A stretch of 64,000 nucleotides of DNA from Streptomyces californicus (GCF_000717645.1 NZ_JNZZ01000002.1:511386-575385); one strand, 5' to 3'; positions 16,488 through 25,254 are shown, numbered from the stretch's first letter. The notes: a model not told the origin generated them from the letters alone. Numbers and translations: made by a program.

Positions 16488-17674
16488 CCGGGGCCGGGGC
16501 CGCCGTCCTCGTCGTGCTCGCCGTGCTGCTGTTCGGGGCCGGCCTGCTGCTGGGCCGCCGCACCGCCCGGCCGCTGCGCCCCAGCGACGTGGGCACCCCC
16601 GTCGAGCACGCCACCTTCGAGACCCTGCACACCGCGTCGCTGGCCGCGCCGCCGCTGCGGGCCGGGCTCACCGAGGAGAGCGCCCGGCGGGCCGCCCGCA
16701 GACTGCGCTCCCTGCTCGGCACGGACGCCCTCTGCCTCACCGACCGGGACCGGGTGCTGGTCTGGGACGGGGCCGGCCACCACCACGGCAAGGACGTGAT
16801 GGAGCACCTGAAGGTGCTCCTGGACACCGGCCGCGGCACCGCCTTCGACAGCGGCTGCGCCGACCTCGACTGCCCGCTGCGCTGGGCCGTCGCCGTACCC
16901 CTCACCGTCGAGAACCGGGTCCTGGGCGCGCTCGTCGCCTACGCCCCGCGCGAGTCCGCGGTGCTGGCCCGGGCGGCGGGGGAGGTGGCGCGCTGGGTCT
17001 GCGTCCAGCTCGAACTGGCCGAACTGGACCGCTCCCGCACCCAGCTCATCGAAGCGGAGATCAAGGCCCTGCGGGCGCAGATCTCCCCGCACTTCATCTT
17101 CAACTCCCTCGCCGCGATCGCCTCGTTCGTCCGCACCGATCCCGAGCAGGCCAGGGAACTGCTGCTGGAGTTCGCCGACTTCACCCGCTACTCGTTCCGT
17201 CAGCACGGGGAGTTCACCACGCTGGCGGACGAACTGCACTCCATCGACCAGTATCTGGCGCTCGTCCGGGCCCGCTTCGGGGAAAGGCTCGCCGTGACCC
17301 TCCAGGTCGCCCCGGAGGTGCTGCCGGTCGCGCTGCCGTTCCTCTGTCTCCAGCCACTGGTGGAGAACGCCGTCAAACACGGTCTCGAAGGAGCGGTCAC
17401 CCGCAGCCGGATCACCATCAGCGCCCTGGACGCGGGTTCGGAGGCGGAAGTGGTCATCGAGGACGACGGCACGGGCATGGAGCCCGAGCGGCTGCGGCGG
17501 ATCCTGCGCGGCGAGGGCGACGCCTCCACCGGCATCGGGCTGCTCAACGTGGACGAGCGGCTGCGCCAGGTCTACGGCGACGACTACGGCCTCGTCATCG
17601 AGACGAGGGTCGGGGCGGGCATGAAGATCACGCTGCGGCTGCCCAAGTACCGTGCCGGGGTGCACGGCTCCTGA
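16484..17674 (+). CDS. LytS-type sensor histidine kinase
   Basis: The 396-aa product has one N-terminal membrane helix (residues about 5-25), a GAF-like domain to about 185, the His_kinase box QISPHFIFNSLAAIASF with the phospho-His, and an HATPase (LVENAVKHGLE, IEDDGTGM, STGIGLLNVDERL). GTG start with GGGAGGG upstream, overlapping the symporter stop. Partner of the LytTR regulator at 13742. A hairpin follows the stop. Confidence 0.93.
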   Translation: MTGAGAAVLVVLAVLLFGAGLLLGRRTARPLRPSDVGTPVEHATFETLHTASLAAPPLRAGLTEESARRAARRLRSLLGTDALCLTDRDRVLVWDGAGHHHGKDVMEHLKVLLDTGRGTAFDSGCADLDCPLRWAVAVPLTVENRVLGALVAYAPRESAVLARAAGEVARWVCVQLELAELDRSRTQLIEAEIKALRAQISPHFIFNSLAAIASFVRTDPEQARELLLEFADFTRYSFRQHGEFTTLADELHSIDQYLALVRARFGERLAVTLQVAPEVLPVALPFLCLQPLVENAVKHGLEGAVTRSRITISALDAGSEAEVVIEDDGTGMEPERLRRILRGEGDASTGIGLLNVDERLRQVYGDDYGLVIETRVGAGMKITLRLPKYRAGVHGS

Positions 17675-17682
17675 TGCCCGCA

Positions 17683-17699
17683 CCGGGTCCAGGACCCGG
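17683..17699. terminator. Short perfect palindrome between convergent genes
   Basis: CCGGGTCC at 17683-17690 and GGACCCGG at 17692-17699 form a hairpin between the kinase stop (17674) and the convergent gene's stop (17706); it could serve both strands. Confidence 0.5.
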
Positions 17700-17705
17700 G
17701 CCCGC

Positions 17706-18221
17706 TCAGCACAGATGGACGGCCAGATGGCCGAGCGGCAGCCCCAACTGCCAGGCGGGCGTCCAGATCCGGACCTCCCGGTCGGCCGCCGGACCGGCCC
17801 CGGCCTCCCAGGAGCCCGGGCCGATCGCGTCGAGGTCGGCCGCGAGCAGCTCGGTCTCCTCCAGCCAGCGCCAGGCCGCCCGCGCCAGCGCCAGATCGGG
17901 GTCCCCGGGGTCCGTGCCCCGCTCCGCCTCCGCCAGCCGCTCGCAGATCCAGCCGCGCCAGGCGCCCTCGTACGCCGTGAGCGTCCGCAGCTCGTCCACC
18001 CGCGATCCGGGCAGGGCCGCGGGGGCGGGCGCCTCCCCGGGGCGGTCGCACAGGAACATCGTCAGCGCGAGCGCGTCGCGCCCCGCCCGGAACTCCAGGG
18101 TCGTCGGCTCCATCAGATCACCGGTCCGCAACAGCTCGTCGGCGACGTACTCGGTGGCCAGCCAGGCCATCGGTACCCGGAGCCCGTTCCCACCGGTCCC
18201 ATCCGTATCCTCGGGGCGCAT
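17706..18221 (-). CDS. Unrecognised cytoplasmic protein (171 aa)
   Basis: The frame has typical Streptomyces codon bias. I take the ATG at 18219-18221 because the upstream extension is Arg/Ser-rich antisense of the anti-sigma region. The product is acidic, helical and Trp-rich (VPMAWLATEYVADELL, AWRGWICERLAEAERG, ALARAAWRWLEETELL) with no membrane segment or metal motif. I do not recognise the family. It is divergent from the mini anti-sigma gene. Confidence 0.75.
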   Translation of the reverse strand: MRPEDTDGTGGNGLRVPMAWLATEYVADELLRTGDLMEPTTLEFRAGRDALALTMFLCDRPGEAPAPAALPGSRVDELRTLTAYEGAWRGWICERLAEAERGTDPGDPDLALARAAWRWLEETELLAADLDAIGPGSWEAGAGPAADREVRIWTPAWQLGLPLGHLAVHLC

Positions 18222-18333
18222 CCCGTCTCGCCTCTTTCCGTGCTCGGTGCCGGGCTTCACGCAGCATTGAACCGGGGGCGGACGCCCCGCGTGGGCAGAA
18301 GGGGAGGATCGCCCAGGAGATACGAGGCTGCGA

Positions 18334-18531
18334 ATGAGTGCCGACCCCGGCGACGACCCGCACGTGCGCCCGCTGCTCGGCGCGTACGTCCTGGACGCCC
18401 TGGACCCGGAGGAGACGTGCCGCGTCGCCCGGCACCTGAGGAGCTGCGACGGCTGCACCCGGGACTACGTGGAGGTGGCCGAGGCGTCCGCCCTGCTGGC
18501 GCTGTTGCAAGCGGAGGACCTGCGCGAGTAG
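18334..18531 (+). CDS. Minimal zinc-finger anti-sigma factor (65 aa)
   Basis: The product has the ZAS core HLRSCDGC (H-x3-C-x2-C; H34, C38, C41), preceded by LGAYVLDALDPEE and followed by one helix (YVEVAEASALLALL), and then stops. Usual ECF anti-sigmas continue into a membrane helix and sensor domain; this one has none, so it is probably soluble and perhaps redox-responsive. GAGG lies upstream of the ATG. Its last 67 bases overlap, antisense, the 3' end of the ECF sigma gene. Partnership with that sigma is likely but inferred. Confidence 0.8.
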   Translation: MSADPGDDPHVRPLLGAYVLDALDPEETCRVARHLRSCDGCTRDYVEVAEASALLALLQAEDLRE

Positions 18532-19037
18532 CCGGGCAGGGTGCGCGCGAGGACCCGGAGGGCGTAGTACGAGCGGGACTTCACGGTGCCGGCGGGGATG
18601 CCGAGCACCTCGGCCGTCTCGCCGACGCTCAGCCCGCGGAAGTAGATCTGCACCAGCACCGCGCGGTGCTCGGGGCTGAGGGTGCGGACCGCCTCGCGGA
18701 CGTCGAGGGCGCGCACCGCGCTGTCCGCGGTGTCCCGGGCGTCCGGTGTGGTCTCCAGCACGGTGTCGCTGACCTCGACCGGACGGGCCTGCCGGGAGCG
18801 CCGCGCGTCGATGGCGAGGCGGCGGCCGACGGTGAAGAGCCACGGCCGCATCGAGTCGTACGGGGCGTCGAACGCCTCGGGGTGCTGCCAGGCGCGTACG
18901 AGGGTCTCCTGCACCAGGTCCTCGGCCCGCTGCCGGTCCCCGAAGGTCAGGCCGAGCAGGAAGTGGAACAGGGCGGGGCCGTGTTCGCGCTGCAGTTCGG
19001 CCAGGGTCCGCTCATCGGTCGTCGTGGTGGTCTTCAT
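18465..19037 (-). CDS. ECF-type sigma factor
   Basis: The 190-aa product has region 2 (AEDLVQETLVRAWQH, MRPWLFTVGRRLAIDARRS) and region 4 (LSPEHRAVLVQIYFRGLS, VGETAEVLGIPAGTVKSR). The sigma fold ends at LPGYSRR; the last 20 or so residues are Ser/Ala-rich and arise only because the frame runs into the antisense of the anti-sigma gene. GGAGAGG precedes the ATG. Sigma and anti-sigma usually lie in one operon; here they are convergent and overlapping. Confidence 0.92.
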   Translation of the reverse strand: MKTTTTTDERTLAELQREHGPALFHFLLGLTFGDRQRAEDLVQETLVRAWQHPEAFDAPYDSMRPWLFTVGRRLAIDARRSRQARPVEVSDTVLETTPDARDTADSAVRALDVREAVRTLSPEHRAVLVQIYFRGLSVGETAEVLGIPAGTVKSRSYYALRVLARTLPGYSRRSSACNSASRADASATST

Positions 19038-19304
19038 GAACGTCCTCTCCCGCCGAGGCCCCTGGCGGCCTCGTTGCCGACTGGCGTATACGAACGCATT
19101 CGGCGGCGCGGGAACAGGCGGTGCGCCGGGCCGTGCGACGAGCGGTCGCTCAGTGCGGCGAATGGTGCGGTGAACGGTCGAGGGGCCGTCGGGGTCGGCC
19201 GGTACGACCAGTTCAGCTAGGTATGCGGCAATGCTCCTTGCTTCTGCGATATGACGATCTGTCTAGTCGGATGGTCTTAATCACCCGACCATGGAGTCGA
19301 GCAG

Positions 19305-20504
19305 ATGACCCAGCGCATCCGACCGGGCGCGGTGGCCGCCCTCGCCCTCCTGCTCGCCGCGGCCACCGGCTGCGCCGGGCAGCGGCCCGCGGCCCCCGCG
19401 CCGAGTGGTCCTCCCGCCGCGGCCCGGGGCGCGGGCGGCCAGGACGCCGAGGGGCCCCGCCCGTTCACCCTGCTCGCCGCGGGCGACGTCCTCCCGCACT
19501 CCTCGGTGATCGACCGGGCCGCCGCCGACGCGAACGGCGCGGGCTACGACTTCGCCCCGATGCTGGCGGGCGTCGCCCCGGTCGTCTCCGGAGCGGACCT
19601 GGCGTTCTGCCACATGGAGACGGTCTACGGCGAGAAGGGCGGCCCCTACACCGGCTACCCCAGCTTCAAGTCGCCGCCCGAGATCGCCGCGGCGCTGCGC
19701 ACCACCGGCTTCGACTCCTGCTCCACCGCCTCCAACCACACCCTCGACGACGGGCCCGAGGGCGTCCGGCGCACGCTCGACGCCCTGGACGAGGCGGGCG
19801 TCCGGCACGCGGGCTCCGCCCGTACCGCCGCCGAGGCCGCCCGGCCCACGATCCTGCCCGCCGGGCCCGGAAAGGGGGCGGCCAGGGTCGCCCACCTCGC
19901 GTACACCTACGGCACGAACGACATCCCGGTCCCCGCCGACCGGCCCTGGACGGTCGACGTGACCGACGAGCGCAGGATCATCGACGAGGCCAGGGCGGCC
20001 CGCCGGGCGGGCGCGGACGTCGTCGTCCTCTCCGCCCACTGGGGCACCGAATGGCAGGACGAACCGGACGCCACCCAACTGGATCTGGCCCGGCGGCTCA
20101 CCGCCTCCACCGACCGGGGCCGCCCCGACATCGATCTGATCATCGGCACGCACGCCCACGTTCCCCAGGCGTACGAGAAGGTCAACGGCACCTGGGTCGT
20201 CTACGGCATGGGCGACCAGATCGCCGGGGCGATGATCAACCACGAGGGCGCCCAGGACCCGCGCGGCAATCAGAGCTCCATGGGCCGCTTCACCTTCGCC
20301 CCGCCCGCGAAACCCGGTGGACGCTGGGCGGTGAAGAAGGCCGAGTTCGTCCCCCAGTGGTACGACACCGGCACCGGCCGCGCCATCGCGCTCAGCACCG
20401 CGATCGACGACGGGGCCGAGCACCTGCGCGCGGTCCGCGACCGCATCCGCACCGTCGTCCTCGCCCGGGGAGCGGAGGCGGACGGGCTCCGCATGGGCCG
20501 CTGA
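19305..20504 (+). CDS. CapA-family lipoprotein
   Basis: The 399-aa product has a lipobox (lipidated Cys near residue 23) and a CapA/PgsA metallophosphatase-like fold: AAGDVLPHSSV, CHMETVYG, DSCSTASNHTLDDG, LSAHWGTEW and IGTHAHVPQAYEKV supply the Asp, Asn and His ligands. CapA proteins take part in poly-gamma-glutamate or capsule export in some bacteria, but Streptomyces homologues are uncharacterised. The upstream 267 bp contain no gene and a relatively AT-rich segment (19240-19285) that probably holds the promoter. It converges on uspA. Confidence 0.88.
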   Translation: MTQRIRPGAVAALALLLAAATGCAGQRPAAPAPSGPPAAARGAGGQDAEGPRPFTLLAAGDVLPHSSVIDRAAADANGAGYDFAPMLAGVAPVVSGADLAFCHMETVYGEKGGPYTGYPSFKSPPEIAAALRTTGFDSCSTASNHTLDDGPEGVRRTLDALDEAGVRHAGSARTAAEAARPTILPAGPGKGAARVAHLAYTYGTNDIPVPADRPWTVDVTDERRIIDEARAARRAGADVVVLSAHWGTEWQDEPDATQLDLARRLTASTDRGRPDIDLIIGTHAHVPQAYEKVNGTWVVYGMGDQIAGAMINHEGAQDPRGNQSSMGRFTFAPPAKPGGRWAVKKAEFVPQWYDTGTGRAIALSTAIDDGAEHLRAVRDRIRTVVLARGAEADGLRMGR

Positions 20505-20525
20505 GGGCGGGTCCGGCGGCAGCCG

Positions 20526-20993
20526 CTACGGCACGACCGTGACGGGCCACCGCCCCGCCTTCACCAGGCGCACCGCCACCGAGCCGATGAAGCGGTGCCC
20601 GGCCGACTCCGACGCCCCGACCACCACCGCGTCCGCCCGCAGCTCATCGGCCGCCGTCACCAGGCCGTTGTAGGGGTCGCCCCGGAAGGTGTGGAACTCC
20701 CACCGCACGTCCCACGCGTCCCGGAACCGCTCCGCGGCCTCGCGGATCTCCGAGACCAGCCCCTCCGCGACCTCGCTCGTGGTGTCGCCCACCGGTACGC
20801 CCAGCGCCGCGCCCGCCGTAATGACCGGCTGGACGTACACCAGGGCCAGCATCGCGTTCTGCCGGCGAGCGAGACCGGCGGCGTAGGCCGCCGCGCGCAT
20901 CGACGAGTCGGAGCCGTCCAGCCCGGCGACGATCACCTTGGGGCCGTCCGTGCCGCGTTCGAACCGATGAGGATGAGGCTGCTGCTCTGTCAC
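20526..20993 (-). CDS. Universal stress protein (UspA family)
   Basis: The 155-aa single-domain protein has VIVAGLDGSDSSMRAA near the start and the nucleotide-binding tail VVGASESAGHRFIGSVAVRL ending in VTVVP (G-x2-G-x9-G-S). It binds ATP-like nucleotides in stress or hypoxia responses. A single-gene unit, convergent with the CapA gene. Confidence 0.9.
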   Translation of the reverse strand: MTEQQPHPHRFERGTDGPKVIVAGLDGSDSSMRAAAYAAGLARRQNAMLALVYVQPVITAGAALGVPVGDTTSEVAEGLVSEIREAAERFRDAWDVRWEFHTFRGDPYNGLVTAADELRADAVVVGASESAGHRFIGSVAVRLVKAGRWPVTVVP

Positions 20994-21191
20994 GGCCCCG
21001 AGGCTATCGGCTCCACCGGAGGGCGTTGCTCCGGGACCCCGACGGGCTCATGGACGGGCTTGTGGCCCACCCGGTGACAGCCCGATGGCAGGCCCTAAAT
21101 ATGATGAACATACTGGTTCCATTGGGTAGAAAACGCTCTTCGGGCGGTGTCGGCGGCCGGGCGGGGCGTCCCGTCGTGCGAGCAGTTGGCC

Positions 21192-22043
21192 ATGAGAAGT
21201 GATCACCCCCGGCCCGAACGCCGCACGCTGCTGAGGATCGCGCTCGCGCTCGGGACCGCCACCGCCGTCCGGCTGATCGCCGCCGACCCGGCGTCGACGC
21301 CCACCCGCCCCGCGCCGACCGCCGGAACGCTGCCCGCCGCTGCCGCGGGCCCCCCGGCCAGCGTCCGGGGCCGTCCCTCCCCGTACCGGCTCGCCCCCAT
21401 GACCGGCCACGCCCCGCCCCGGTTCAGACCCGCCCGGCCGCCCGTGCGGATCCGGCCCTTCGAGCACCTTCCGGACCTCGGCCACTCGATGGTCCTCAGC
21501 TTCGACGACGGCCCCGACCCCCGGTACACCCCGGACATCCTCGCCACCCTGCGCCGGCACCGGGTCCGCGCGATGTTCTTCGTCTGCGGCGAGATGGCCG
21601 AGAGCAACCCGGACCTGCTGCGGGAGATGGCCGACGATGGGCATGTGGTGGGCAACCACTCCTGGTCCCACCCGCTGATCCCGAAGCTCTCCCGCGCCGC
21701 GATCCGCGACGAACTCGGGCGCACCAGCGAAGCGGTGGACCGGACGATCGGGGAGCCGCCGCTGTGGTACCGCGCCCCCTACGGCGCGTGGAACCGCAAC
21801 TCCTTCGAGATCGGGGCCGCGTTGGGCATGGAACCCATGGCGTGGACCGTGGACACGCTGGACTGGGAGACGCCGGGGACGGGCACGATCGTCCGGCGGG
21901 TGCTGGACGGGGCCGCGCCCGGCGTGGTCGTCCTCTCGCACGACGCGGGCGGCGACCGCTCGCAGAGCGTCGCGGCGCTGAGCCGCTACCTGCCCCGGCT
22001 GCTGGAGCGCGGCTACCGCGTCACGGTGCCGCACCGCGTCTGA
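21192..22043 (+). CDS. Secreted polysaccharide deacetylase (NodB domain)
   Basis: The 283-aa product starts at an ATG followed by RRTLLRIALALG, a twin-arginine-like export signal, and a Pro/Ala-rich spacer to about residue 90. The NodB domain has the metal and catalytic motifs SFDDGPDP, GNHSWSHP (H-x3-H), RAPYGAWN and VVVLSHDAG. Probable substrate is peptidoglycan or a cell-wall glycan (carbohydrate esterase 4). An upstream GTG (21147) is possible but has no ribosome site. A strong terminator follows. Confidence 0.9.
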   Translation: MRSDHPRPERRTLLRIALALGTATAVRLIAADPASTPTRPAPTAGTLPAAAAGPPASVRGRPSPYRLAPMTGHAPPRFRPARPPVRIRPFEHLPDLGHSMVLSFDDGPDPRYTPDILATLRRHRVRAMFFVCGEMAESNPDLLREMADDGHVVGNHSWSHPLIPKLSRAAIRDELGRTSEAVDRTIGEPPLWYRAPYGAWNRNSFEIGAALGMEPMAWTVDTLDWETPGTGTIVRRVLDGAAPGVVVLSHDAGGDRSQSVAALSRYLPRLLERGYRVTVPHRV

Positions 22044-22048
22044 GCGCG

Positions 22049-22090
22049 CGCAGGACGGTGCCCCGGCGTTCGCCGGGGCACCGTCCTGCG
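22049..22090. terminator. Very strong bidirectional terminator
   Basis: Bases 22049-22068 and 22071-22090 are a perfect 20-bp inverted repeat, between the deacetylase and sortase genes, which converge here. Confidence 0.9.
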
Positions 22091-22121
22091 GGGGTGCGGG
22101 GGCTCCTCGGCCCGCGCGGGG

Positions 22122-22784
22122 TCAGCGGGTGTCGACGAGCCGGGCGAAGACCACGACGTTGCCGTCGTAGCCGTCCGCCTTCGTGTAACCGCCGCCGCAG
22201 GTGATGACCCGCAGCTCCGCGTGGCCGGTGTCGCCGTACACCCGGGCGCCGGGGAAGTCGTTCTTGGAGAAGACCTCGACCCCGTACACCTCGAAGACGC
22301 CGACCCGGCCGTCGTAGCGGGTGACCTCCACACGATGGCCCTTCCGGATCGAGCCGAGACCGTAGAAGACGGCGGGGCCCGACTTGTTGTCGACGTGGCC
22401 GACGACGACGGCGGTGCCGCGCTGGCCCGGAGCGATGCCGTTCTGGTACCAGCCCGCGAGGTTGGGGTCCTCGGCGGGCGGGGCGTCGATCCAGCCGTTG
22501 GCGTCCAGGTTGACGTCGATGATGGGGGCGTCCACGTCGATGGAGGAGATCTTCACCCGGGAGGCCGGGGCGTACGGCAGCGGCTGGACCGGCTCGCCCT
22601 CCACCGGCGGTCCGGCGGCGTCCCCGCCCCGGTCGAGCGAAGCGGCCGCGGCGGGCTGCGGCGGTCCCGCGTCACCGAACTCCGTGCCGTTGCGCATCAG
22701 GGCGAGCCCGCTGAGCAGCACCAGGGCGATCGCCCCCCATGGCACCCGTCCGGTCCGCTCGCCACCGGTGTAGTCCCGGCCCAT
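22122..22784 (-). CDS. Class F sortase
   Basis: The 220-aa product has an N-terminal membrane helix (about 16-30), a Pro-rich spacer and a sortase beta-barrel: KISSIDVDAPIIDVNLD, catalytic His in VVVGHVDNKSG, catalytic Cys in RVITCGGG and Arg near the C-terminus (VVVFARLV). Class F enzymes are common in actinobacteria and their substrates are poorly known. The two genes that follow encode surface proteins with a shared GGLGGS-helix-Arg tail, candidate partners. Confidence 0.92.
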   Translation of the reverse strand: MGRDYTGGERTGRVPWGAIALVLLSGLALMRNGTEFGDAGPPQPAAAASLDRGGDAAGPPVEGEPVQPLPYAPASRVKISSIDVDAPIIDVNLDANGWIDAPPAEDPNLAGWYQNGIAPGQRGTAVVVGHVDNKSGPAVFYGLGSIRKGHRVEVTRYDGRVGVFEVYGVEVFSKNDFPGARVYGDTGHAELRVITCGGGYTKADGYDGNVVVFARLVDTR

Positions 22785-23145
22785 GGTTCTCCCTTCGTCG
22801 CGACGCTGTGAACGTTAGGGGCGGTGCGCGGGGGCGGCGATCAGAGCGGGGCGAACGGGTGGCGGGGGCGCCCGCCGCCCGGCCGGACCCTGCCCGTCGA
22901 AGCCCCGGGCGCCCGCAGGGGTGCTGCCCATCGGAGTAATGAGCAGATAAAAGTTCTGACGGTCTGTGACCTGCGGATCCGTCAGATTCGGAGCCCTCCG
23001 CACGGCGTGTCGCGTCACCGGGGTGGCGCAACGCCGAAGTGCGACGCATCGGTCGACTGGTGAGTGTTCGTCATGGGAGGCGTTCACGTCGATCCATCCC
23101 CGGGGGAGAAGCCCCTGGGGGCGTTTCCCGCTGGAGGTTCACACG
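22785..23145. other. Divergent intergenic region, sortase / surface protein
   Basis: No gene with codon bias is seen in these 361 bp. An AT-rich segment at 22935-22960 (GAGTAATGAGCAGATAAAAG) is the likeliest promoter area. A C/G-rich inverted segment around 23098-23124 precedes the GGAGG of the surface-protein gene. Confidence 0.4.
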
Positions 23146-23625
23146 ATGCGTGCTTCACGCGCTCTCGCGGTCACCGCGACCGCCTTCGCGGCCGTCGGGC
23201 TGGCGGCTCCGATGGCCGCCGCCACCAACGGCCCGAGCAACATCACCGTCAACCCGTACTCGGTCCACCAGGGCGCGACCATGAAGGTCACGGCGCAGGG
23301 CTGCGGGCACGGCGGCAAGGTCTGGTCGAACGCGTTCCCGACGACCGAGCTCTCCGCGGGCGGCACGGGATACGCGACGGCGCACATCCGCCACAACACC
23401 ACGCCGGGGCACTACAACCTCTCGGTGAAGTGCAACGACAACAGCCGGATCGAGACGCACAAGTTCACCGTGCTCGCCGGCAACGGCGCGCAGGGCGGGC
23501 TCGGCGGGTCGATGGGCCCCAGCTCCGTCGAGATGCAGGTCGGCGGCGGTCTCGTGGCCGCCGCGGCGGTCGGCGGTGCGGTCTTCCTCGTCCGTCGTCG
23601 TCGGACGAGCCATGCGGCGTTCTAG
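23146..23625 (+). CDS. Secreted, C-terminally anchored surface protein (159 aa)
   Basis: An ideal GGAGG lies 8 nt before the ATG. The product has a signal peptide cleaved near AAA-TNG (residue 25), a small Ig-like domain with two Cys (VTAQGCGHGG and LSVKCND), a glycine linker GGLGGSMGP, one hydrophobic helix and a tail RRRRTSHAAF. The tail has the shape of a sortase sorting signal, but no LPxTG or LAxTG precedes the helix. It is paralogous in layout to the convergent gene at 23717-24280. Confidence 0.85.
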   Translation: MRASRALAVTATAFAAVGLAAPMAAATNGPSNITVNPYSVHQGATMKVTAQGCGHGGKVWSNAFPTTELSAGGTGYATAHIRHNTTPGHYNLSVKCNDNSRIETHKFTVLAGNGAQGGLGGSMGPSSVEMQVGGGLVAAAAVGGAVFLVRRRRTSHAAF

Positions 23626-23660
23626 GGCGTCGAACCTCCCGCCCGGCCCGATACGCCCGT

Positions 23661-23691
23661 CGCCCCGAGTCCTGGACCAGGACCCGGGGCG
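23661..23691. terminator. Bidirectional hairpin between convergent surface-protein genes
   Basis: Bases 23661-23675 and 23677-23691 form an inverted repeat with one mismatch, 35 bp past one stop and 25 bp before the other. Confidence 0.7.
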
Positions 23692-23716
23692 ACTGCCGTG
23701 CGCGGCACGGGCGCGG

Positions 23717-24280
23717 TCAGTGGCGGCGGGCGGCGGTGCGGCGGCGCGCGAAGTAGAGGGCGCCTCCGGCCGCCGCGGCCACCAGGGCCGCTCCGGCGGC
23801 GACCTGCGCCGTGTCCGTGGAGCCGGCGCTGCCGCCGAGGCCGCCGCGCACACCGCCCGGAACGAGCGCCGTCGAACTGGCGGTGGGGACCGTGGTCGGC
23901 GTCGCGGTCGGGGTGGGGGTGCTCGTGGCGCCGCCGGTGATCGTCAGGTTGACGTTCCGGGAGGTGCCGGTGGAGCCGCACCGGAACGTCACCGCGTAGA
24001 CGGCGCCCCGGCGTGCGCCGGTGTCGACGGTGGCGGACCCCGTCGTGCTGCCGCTCGGGATCACGGTCGTGTCGAAGACGCCCGAGCTGATGGTCGTCTC
24101 GCCCGTGCAGCCGCCGGACCCGAGGGTCACCCGGCCGCCCGGCGCGATGACGGAGGGGGTGATGGTCGGGTTGAACGTGCTGGTGCCTCCGCCCGGCGAG
24201 GCCAAGGCGGCGGACGGGGCGACGAGCGTCAGCGCGCCGGCGCCGAGCAGGGCGAGCGGTGCGACACGTATCGCGCGCAT
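23717..24280 (-). CDS. Secreted, C-terminally anchored surface protein (187 aa)
   Basis: GGAGG lies 8 nt upstream of the ATG. The product has a signal peptide (to about LASPGGG), an Ig-like domain (TITPSVIAPGGRVTLGSGGC, AVTFRCGSTG; two Cys), a Thr/Pro/Ser linker, GGLGGSAGS, one hydrophobic helix and a tail RRRTAARRH. Domain order and the GGLGGS motif match the protein at 23146. Both may be anchored by the nearby class F sortase through a non-canonical signal, or simply stay as C-anchored membrane proteins. Confidence 0.85.
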   Translation of the reverse strand: MRAIRVAPLALLGAGALTLVAPSAALASPGGGTSTFNPTITPSVIAPGGRVTLGSGGCTGETTISSGVFDTTVIPSGSTTGSATVDTGARRGAVYAVTFRCGSTGTSRNVNLTITGGATSTPTPTATPTTVPTASSTALVPGGVRGGLGGSAGSTDTAQVAAGAALVAAAAGGALYFARRRTAARRH

Positions 24281-24476
24281 GGTGGATCCTCCGGGTTCCC
24301 CGAGGGGCAGCTGCGGAACGAATTTCCACATAGCAGGAAAAATGCACCTCGATGCCCGACACGCTAGGAGGGGTCCCCCCACCCCGCGATCGGGGTCCGG
24401 CGAACGGGTCAGCGCCGTACCCCGACCGGCCCACACGCGGGTCGCCCCGCCCGTACGCCACCAGGAGGGGCGGGCC

Positions 24477-25241
24477 CTATCCCGTGACCCCCGGGAACAT
24501 GTCGAGGAAGGGTTCGGCGGTTGCCGAGATGCCCCGCCCGAAGGGCGCGTCGAAGTCCCAGATGAGGAAGAGCAGGAAGGCGATCAGCGCGCTGAACAGG
24601 CCCGCCAGGAGCAGTTCGCGGAACGTCCTGCGGATCTGGAGGGTGAAGATCAGCCCCACCGTCACCAGCGCCCCGATGATCAGCCCGAACCAGACCACCC
24701 CCGGCATCGTCGCCCCGGCGTTCTGCGCCCGCGAGCTGCGGGCGTCGTCCGCCGCCGCAACCTGGTCGACCAGCGGCTGGTACGCCTGTCCCTCGTGGTC
24801 GTTCTTCGGGACGTAGTCGGTCACGTCCGCCCTCACCCGGTCCAGCAGTTCGGTGCCGCGCTCGGTGAGCGTGTGGCGTTCGGACATCACCTTCCATTCG
24901 TCGTGGACCACATGGGCGACATAGGCGTCCACGTCGGCCCGGATGCGGTCGCGCACCTCCGCCGGGTAGACCGAGGCACGCGCCCGCACCTCGTGCAGCG
25001 CCTGCGCCTCGACGCGGACCGACTCCTGGGCGGCGCTGCGCCCCTCCCAGACGCCGGCGATGGCGAGGCCCAGGACGATCGCGTAGACCACGCCGATCAT
25101 CATCGTCATGTACTCGATGACGTCAGGCGTCTCGGACGGATCGTCGTCGTCCCCGACCCGCCGGTTGTTCAGAACGGCGATGGTCAGGACGACCGCGCAG
25201 GCGGACGCCATGGCAATGCTCAGGACGAGCCACTCGGACAT
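24477..25241 (-). CDS. DUF4239 membrane protein
   Basis: The 254-aa product has an N-terminal helix (WLVLSIAMASACAVVLTIAV), a second helix near 48-66, a long charged helical middle (about 70-175, probably outside the membrane) and two helices near the C-terminus (MPGVVWFGLIIGALVTVGLI; LLLAGLFSALIAFLLFL). This is the DUF4239 layout; function unknown, with a distant resemblance to bestrophin-like channels sometimes noted. GGAGAG precedes the ATG. It starts 13 bp after the proline-rich surface gene and is probably cotranscribed with it. Confidence 0.85.
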   Translation of the reverse strand: MSEWLVLSIAMASACAVVLTIAVLNNRRVGDDDDPSETPDVIEYMTMMIGVVYAIVLGLAIAGVWEGRSAAQESVRVEAQALHEVRARASVYPAEVRDRIRADVDAYVAHVVHDEWKVMSERHTLTERGTELLDRVRADVTDYVPKNDHEGQAYQPLVDQVAAADDARSSRAQNAGATMPGVVWFGLIIGALVTVGLIFTLQIRRTFRELLLAGLFSALIAFLLFLIWDFDAPFGRGISATAEPFLDMFPGVTG

Positions 25242-25254
25242 GCGTCTCTCCAGG

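Noticed and set aside
23540..23625. LPxTG/LAxTG sorting signal in the surface protein
   Set aside because: No such motif is present before the C-terminal helix; only GGLGGS is.
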